Of a stretch of 21,660 nt of DNA, positions 19,631 through 21,660 are shown in pieces. The translations under genes were made by a program, and so were the position numbers. Source of the stretch: Victivallaceae bacterium (GTDB taxonomy: Bacteria > Verrucomicrobiota > Lentisphaeria > Victivallales > Victivallaceae); assembly GCA_016292515.1 (NCBI GenBank), contig JAEDIJ010000035.1, positions 1 through 21,660 on the forward strand, in the 5' to 3' direction. The notes below the pieces were generated by a model that was not told where the DNA came from, searched no databases, and was given only the letters and a program-made list of their open reading frames with translations. How positions within the stretch are numbered: the first letter of the stretch is position 1; each line of letters starts with the position of its first letter.

Positions 19631-20629
19631 TCAGCAGTTCTGCTGCCAGCGCCACGCATCGCGGCACATATCGACGAGATTCTTTTCCGCTTTCCAATGG
19701 AGAAGTCTTTCCGCCTTGGAGGGGTCGGAGTAGCACGTCGCGATGTCGCCGGAGCGGCGGGGGGAAATTTCGTACTTCACCTTGATGCCGTTGGCTTTTT
19801 CAAACGCCTTGACGACGTCGAGGACGCTGTAACCGATGCCGGTCCCGAGGTTGAAAACTTCCGCGCCGGTGTTTTGGCAGGCGTACTTGTAGGCGGCGAC
19901 GTGACCTTTGGCGAGATCGACGACGTGAAGATAATCCCGCACTCCGGTGCCGTCGGGCGTCGGATAATCGTCGCCGTAGACGCTCAAATGGTCGCGGATG
20001 CCGATCGCCGTCTGGGTGATGTAGGGCAAAAGGTTGTTGGGGATGCCGTTGGGACGCTCACCGATGAGACCGCTTTCGTGAGCGCCGATCGGGTTGAAGT
20101 AGCGCAAAAGCACGATCGACATTTCGGGGTAAGCCTTGGCGACGCCTTGGAGGATCTGCTCGATCATGTATTTCGTCCAGCCGTAGGGGTTGGTGCAGTT
20201 GCCGGTCGGCGCGTCTTCCCGGAAAGGCGCGGGGCTGTTGTCGCCGTAGACGGTGGCGGAACTGCTGAAAATAAGTTTTTTGCAGTCGTGCGCGCGCATC
20301 ACTTCAAGCAACGTGAGCGTCGTGTCGAGATTGTTGCGGTAGTATTCGATCGGCTTGACGACTGATTCGCCGACCGCCTTGAAGCCGGCGAAATGGATGA
20401 CGCCGTCGATCGGAAATTCCGTGAAAACGGCGTCGAGCGCCGCCTTGTCGGCGACGTCGAGTTTGCGGAAATCCGGACGGACTCCGGTGATCTTTTCGAT
20501 CTTGTCGATGATGACTTCCGAACTGTTGGAAAGATCGTCGACGATGACGACCTTTTCTTTGGCGTTGATGAGTTCAACCGCCGTGTGGGAGCCGATGAAA
20601 CCGCTGCCGCCCGTCAAAAGAATAGCCAT
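19631..20629 (-). CDS. galE: UDP-glucose 4-epimerase GalE
   Basis: This 332-residue protein is of normal length for GalE. The NAD-binding GGSGFIG (7-13) opens the Rossmann fold, DDLSNSS binds the cofactor, and the catalytic triad Ser124, Tyr149 and Lys153 lies in SSSATVYG and NPYGWTK, at the same numbering as E. coli GalE. Further family segments are LRYFNPIGAHESG, GDDYPTPDGTGVRDYLHVVDLA and the C-terminal RRSGDIATCYSDPSKAERLL. It interconverts UDP-glucose and UDP-galactose for envelope glycans and galactose use. The start at 20629 has AAGGGA 7 bp upstream; the frame is open further but lies in the promoter. It heads a two-gene operon with the glycosidase-like lipoprotein. Confidence 0.97.
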   Translation of the reverse strand: MAILLTGGSGFIGSHTAVELINAKEKVVIVDDLSNSSEVIIDKIEKITGVRPDFRKLDVADKAALDAVFTEFPIDGVIHFAGFKAVGESVVKPIEYYRNNLDTTLTLLEVMRAHDCKKLIFSSSATVYGDNSPAPFREDAPTGNCTNPYGWTKYMIEQILQGVAKAYPEMSIVLLRYFNPIGAHESGLIGERPNGIPNNLLPYITQTAIGIRDHLSVYGDDYPTPDGTGVRDYLHVVDLAKGHVAAYKYACQNTGAEVFNLGTGIGYSVLDVVKAFEKANGIKVKYEISPRRSGDIATCYSDPSKAERLLHWKAEKNLVDMCRDAWRWQQNC

Positions 20630-20671
20630 AACCAATCCCTTCCTTGTTTTGGTGAAAAGACGTATACCTAT

Positions 20672-20701
20672 ATAATATAATGGCAAAACCGTCTTTTTCA
20701 A
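20672..20701 (-). promoter_or_regulatory. Promoter of galE
   Basis: TTGAAA (20696-20701) and TATTAT (20672-20677) on the minus strand are separated by 18 bp, giving a start of transcription about 35 bp before the galE ATG. Its -35 lies 24 bp from the divergent promoter of the hydrolase gene. Confidence 0.65.
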
Positions 20702-20725
20702 GTCGTCGGCGGGGCGTATCCGCGC

Positions 20726-20754
20726 TTGAAATGAAGACAAAAGAATGGTATAGT
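20726..20754 (+). promoter_or_regulatory. Promoter of the alpha/beta-hydrolase lipoprotein gene
   Basis: TTGAAA (20726-20731) and TATAGT (20749-20754) are exactly 17 bp apart. The -10 lies inside a near-perfect palindrome GGTATAGTATACC (20747-20759), which could be an operator. The start codon follows at 20786. Confidence 0.75.
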
Positions 20755-20785
20755 ATACCGTTCATTACACAAACGGAGGTGAAAT

Positions 20786-21601
20786 ATGAAAAAATCGGGA
20801 TTTCTGGCAATGGCGCTCTCATTGCTCGCCGGAGGGTGCTGTGTCAATCAAGTCAAATTGGAAAAACTGCCCGACCAAAAGGAAGTCGTCCTGTGGCACG
20901 GCTACAAACGGCACGATTTCGTTTTTGAGGGGCATAAGGCATTCATCGTCGAACCCGACCGCCCCGCGGGCGACGGCCGTTGGAGCTGGTGCGCCATCTG
21001 GCCCGAAGCATTCGTCGAGCGCGTCGGGATCACCGAACTGCTGAAAAACGGTTACTATCACGCGCATATCGACGTTTTGCCCACGGCGGCAAGCCCCGCC
21101 GGAGTCGCGGTGATGAAACGCTTCCACGATTACCTTGTTTCGCTCGGACTTACGCCCAAAGTCAATCTGATCGGGATGAGCTGGGGCGGCTTTTTCTCGC
21201 TCCGTTATGCGGAAACTTATCCCGGCGACGTCGCGGCGATCTACCTCGACGCGCCCGTCTGCAATGCCGCCGATCCCGACGCGTTTGCCCAAAAAAGCCG
21301 CTGTGTGACGATGCGCCGGGAATTTCAGCTGACGCAGATAGAGTTTGAAACGTCGCCGCTTAATCCGATCAACAATCTTGCTCCGATCGCCGAAGCGAAA
21401 ATCCCCGTGCTCGCGCTGACGGGCGAAGACGATCTCGCCGTGAACGTTGCCACCAACATCAACCTCGTCGCCGAACGGCTGAAATCTCTCAATTACCCGA
21501 TCGAAGTCATCCGCCGCCCGATGTGGGGGCATCATCCGCACGGAATGGACGATGTGGAGAAGATCGTGAAGTTTCACCAGGACGCAAGAGAGAAGAGATA
21601 A
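20786..21601 (+). CDS. Alpha/beta-hydrolase lipoprotein
   Basis: The 271-residue protein has a lipoprotein signal (LLAGGC, Cys18) and an alpha/beta-hydrolase fold. The nucleophile elbow GMSWGG puts Ser132 in place, ALTGEDD offers Asp215 or Asp216 as the acid, and MWGHHPHG near the end supplies the His (249-252). WSWCAIWPEAF in the early region probably forms the oxyanion side. These features support an esterase-like or related hydrolase anchored in the membrane; the substrate is unknown. It is divergent from galE and may act on the same glycan material (for example by deacetylation), which is inference. AACGGAGGTG lies 5 bp before the ATG. Confidence 0.88.
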   Translation: MKKSGFLAMALSLLAGGCCVNQVKLEKLPDQKEVVLWHGYKRHDFVFEGHKAFIVEPDRPAGDGRWSWCAIWPEAFVERVGITELLKNGYYHAHIDVLPTAASPAGVAVMKRFHDYLVSLGLTPKVNLIGMSWGGFFSLRYAETYPGDVAAIYLDAPVCNAADPDAFAQKSRCVTMRREFQLTQIEFETSPLNPINNLAPIAEAKIPVLALTGEDDLAVNVATNINLVAERLKSLNYPIEVIRRPMWGHHPHGMDDVEKIVKFHQDAREKR

Positions 21602-21603
21602 AT

Positions 21604-21660
21604 AAAGTTTTAAGTTATAAGTTTTTAGTTTTAAGTGCTTGGTCGGGGGCTCTGCCCCCG
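21604..21660. repeat. End of a second composite repeat with 7-bp units, cut by the window
   Basis: Directly after the hydrolase stop codon come five 7-bp units (21604-21638; AAAGTTT, TAAGTTA, TAAGTTT, TTAGTTT, TAAGTGC), then TTGGT and a 7-bp hairpin CGGGGGC/GCCCCCG (21644-21660). The last 27 bp are identical to the inverse of 10344-10370. The rest of the element lies outside the window. Confidence 0.85.

Noticed and set aside
18263..20365. A 700-residue open frame on the plus strand opposite the lipoprotein and galE genes
   Set aside because: It is antisense to two well-supported genes, has no ribosome site or recognisable domain, and spans the boundary between them. It arises from the codon bias of the real genes.

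Overview
The window looks like the chromosome of a Gram-negative, mid-GC bacterium. It carries several lipoproteins with lipoboxes, an mraZ-rsmH-ftsL-ftsI division operon, an ExbB-like inner-membrane channel protein and many secreted proteins. The style (lipoproteins of unknown function, secreted glycan-type enzymes, intergenic regions filled with dispersed palindromes and 7-bp tandem repeats) is reminiscent of the PVC group, perhaps Lentisphaerota. That placement is a guess. There is no tRNA, rRNA, CRISPR array or intact transposase.

Layout. 1-825: a heptanucleotide tandem array, a TRL-like lipoprotein gene and repeat-filled intergenic DNA. 826-1860 (minus): a WYL-domain transcription regulator, divergent from a plus-strand run of poorly known genes (2002-4461): a small membrane protein, two orphan proteins and a protein with an NTF2/SnoaL-like start and ankyrin-like repeats. 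4480-5678 (plus): a tight two-gene unit of a polynucleotide-kinase-like P-loop kinase and a Thg1-like 3'-5' RNA polymerase, a plausible RNA 5'-end repair pair. 5708-10027 (minus): a four-gene operon of a TerB-DnaJ protein, an ExbB/MotA-like protein with a long coiled-coil tail, a MotB/ExbD-like single-TM protein that appears to lack the usual membrane Asp, and a large secreted protein whose C-terminus resembles the ExbD/TolR periplasmic domain. This is the best candidate here for an undescribed system.

10112-10410: a composite repeat with inverted ends built of 7-bp units; one end of a second copy closes the window (21604-21660). 10411-10878: a Cys-rich lipoprotein. 11015-14738 (minus): ftsI, ftsL, rsmH and mraZ, with a near-consensus promoter and four G-rich boxes at about 10-bp spacing that fit MraZ autoregulation. 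15086-16649 (plus): a zinc-ribbon/TM/long charged-helix protein (TolA-like architecture) and a secreted beta-rich protein. 16650-17512: about 860 bp without a gene, holding a possible small RNA with its own promoter and terminator, other palindromes, and a second copy of the composite repeat seen at 661-806.

17513-20629 (minus): galE followed by a large lipoprotein resembling glycoside hydrolases, ending in a clear intrinsic terminator. 20786-21601 (plus): an alpha/beta-hydrolase lipoprotein, divergent from galE, each with its own recognisable promoter.
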